NCBI GenBank assembly: GCA_035702985.1 | Contig: DASSZD010000109.1 | Coordinates: 1-30,080, forward strand | From: JAKAXG01 sp035702985 | Lineage (GTDB): Bacteria; Actinomycetota; Acidimicrobiia; Acidimicrobiales; Palsa-688 | Reading direction: 5' to 3' | Length of the DNA stretch: 30,080 nucleotides | Part shown: positions 29,426 to 30,080 of the stretch, piece by piece | How positions within the stretch are numbered: position 1 is the stretch's first letter | Layout of the letters: each line of letters opens with the position of its first letter | Notes under the pieces: generated by a model | What the model saw: the letters and a program-made list of their open reading frames with translations, nothing else | Database searches by the model: none | What the model was told of the DNA's origin: nothing | Translations under genes and position numbers: made by a program

Positions 29426-29902
29426 TCAGGCGTGCTTCTGGACGAACTTCAGGATGGCGATGTGCTTCTCGGTGTCGCGCTGCATCAGCTCCACCAGGAG
29501 CTCCCACAGGGTGGTGTCCTTCACCTCGCGCAGCTCCCGCTGGAGCCGCTTGAGCTCGCCCATGTCGCGCTCCTCGTTGTCCAGGAGCTCCCTGGCACCC
29601 TCGAGCACCGCGGCGCGATCGGCCCGGTGGAAGTCCAGGTACGGGACGTCGGGATCGCCGGCCTTCATCAGCGCCACCACCTCCAGAGAGTCGGCCAGCT
29701 CGCTGAACAGCCGGTGATGACGGGTCTCCTCGTCGATCAGCAGCTCGACCAGATAGCGGAACGCCTTGGAGTCGGTCCTCTCCGCCACCTCGGCGTACCG
29801 CTGCAGCATCGCCCGCTCGGTCTCGACATGCCCCTTGAGATGGGCGTGGAGCTGCCGCTCCCACGGAGACGCACCGGCACTGGACTCGTCAGCCATCGAC
29901 AA
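29426..29902 (-). CDS. Ferritin-like domain protein
   Basis: The 158-residue, all-helical protein has the acidic and His residues of a four-helix ferritin-like bundle: HVETERAML (Glu27), LIDEETRHHRLF (Glu58/59 and His62), LLDNEERDM (Glu110/111) and MQRDTEKHIAIL (Glu145, His147). The last motif is E-x-H, not the usual E-x-x-H, so the metal site may differ. I cannot tell a rubrerythrin-like oxidase from a storage or structural role. The TTG at 29902 is chosen because a perfect AGGAGG (29910-29915) lies seven bases upstream; an ATG lies two codons later. TACGAT (29939-29944, minus) may be its -10. Confidence 0.85.
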   Translation of the reverse strand: MSMADESSAGASPWERQLHAHLKGHVETERAMLQRYAEVAERTDSKAFRYLVELLIDEETRHHRLFSELADSLEVVALMKAGDPDVPYLDFHRADRAAVLEGARELLDNEERDMGELKRLQRELREVKDTTLWELLVELMQRDTEKHIAILKFVQKHA

Positions 29903-29909
29903 GGTCGCC

Positions 29910-29915
29910 CCTCCT
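29910..29915 (-). promoter_or_regulatory. Consensus Shine-Dalgarno selecting a TTG start
   Basis: AGGAGG on the minus strand lies seven bases before the TTG at 29902 and 13 before the in-frame ATG at 29896. The spacing favours the TTG. The layout duplicates that of the universal stress protein gene. Confidence 0.7.
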
Positions 29916-29938
29916 CACCACTCGGATCTGTGGCGCTC

Positions 29939-29944
29939 ATCGTA
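29939..29944 (-). promoter_or_regulatory. Putative -10 element of the ferritin-like gene
   Basis: TACGAT on the minus strand would start a leader of about 30 bases that includes the AGGAGG. A weak -35 (TGTCGG) lies 17 bases upstream. Confidence 0.4.
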
Positions 29945-29988
29945 GCCACGACGGGGCGCCGCCGACAGCGCCACCTGTGCCGGCGGGG

Positions 29989-29994
29989 TAGGCT
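29989..29994 (+). promoter_or_regulatory. Putative -10 element of tRNA-Glu
   Basis: TAGGCT ends ten bases before the tRNA 5' end, which would leave a leader of three to four bases. It is identical to the hexamer upstream of tRNA-Lys. Confidence 0.42.
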
Positions 29995-30004
29995 GTCGCG
30001 TCCC

Positions 30005-30077
30005 GCCCCCATCGTCTAGCGGCCTAGGACACCGCCCTTTCAAGGCGGCAGCACGGGTTCGAATCCCGTTGGGGGTG
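30005..30077 (+). tRNA. tRNA-Glu(TTC)
   Basis: A complete 73-base tRNA with acceptor stem GCCCCCA (30005-30011) pairing with TGGGGGT (30070-30076) through one G-U at the first pair, and discriminator G, normal for Glu. The anticodon stem-loop CCGCC-CTTTCAA-GGCGG gives anticodon TTC. The T arm is ACGGG-TTCGAAT-CCCGT. The 3' CCA is not encoded. Confidence 0.96.
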
Positions 30078-30080
30078 CTC

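Noticed and set aside
1..30080. Genomic island or prophage
   Set aside because: No integrase, transposase, attachment repeats or phage genes were seen, and composition is uniform. The two tRNA genes show no flanking partial copies.

Overview
The window is about 30 kb of very G+C-rich bacterial DNA with dense, short-gapped genes on both strands. The gene content points to an aerobic actinomycete (Actinomycetota): heme A synthase and heme O synthase beside an ABC exporter, clpS followed by a DUF2017 gene, a PPOX-type F420/flavin oxidoreductase, a CtpE-like P-type ATPase, and a rhomboid protease with an actinobacterial-style zinc-binding N terminus. The class Acidimicrobiia is a reasonable guess, but nothing in the sequence proves it. 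There is no rRNA, phage, transposase, integrase or CRISPR array. It reads as ordinary chromosome, not a mobile island.

Left third (1-9,200). The first 65 bases are probably the 5' end of a minus-strand gene, possibly MoaD-like. A 300-base spacer with a tandem GC repeat follows, then a histidine phosphatase, a YgjP-like metallopeptidase and an acyl-CoA carboxylase carboxyltransferase subunit. Next come a minus-strand DksA/TraR-like zinc-finger protein and tRNA-Lys(TTT), an alpha/beta hydrolase, a DUF885 peptidase-like protein, a DUF488 protein, a GNAT acetyltransferase and a DUF4389 membrane protein.

Middle (9,200-20,200). A P-type ATPase and a universal stress protein form a minus-strand pair. 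They are divergent from a flavodoxin, a COG4280-like membrane protein and a 71-aa membrane protein, the last two joined by a 16-codon reading frame through two ATGA overlaps. An FAD oxidoreductase/MFS exporter pair, overlapping by GTGA, is divergent from an SDR-DUF2867 protein. A DUF429 protein, a rhomboid protease and a second histidine phosphatase follow on the minus strand.

Right third (20,200-30,080). Two ABC-2 exporters (ATPase plus permease) are divergently transcribed. Beside them are ctaB (minus) and a tight plus-strand run: ctaA, clpS, DUF2017, PPOX oxidoreductase, alpha/beta hydrolase, and a class I glutamine amidotransferase-like (S51) domain fused to a cysteinyl-tRNA-synthetase-like C-terminal tail. 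A convergent ferritin-like protein and tRNA-Glu(TTC) close the window. CtaB and CtaA make heme O and heme A for aa3-type oxidases, and the adjacent ABC exporter matches a known actinobacterial neighbourhood.

Two signals run across the window. Many genes lack a Shine-Dalgarno sequence and instead have a TAnnnT hexamer 6-10 bases before the start codon, as expected for leaderless mRNAs. A smaller set has a perfect AGGAGG exactly seven bases before a GTG or TTG start. I saw no large undescribed system. The best candidates for novelty are the S51-CysRS-tail fusion, the membrane-protein/micro-ORF relay, and several in-frame tandem duplications.
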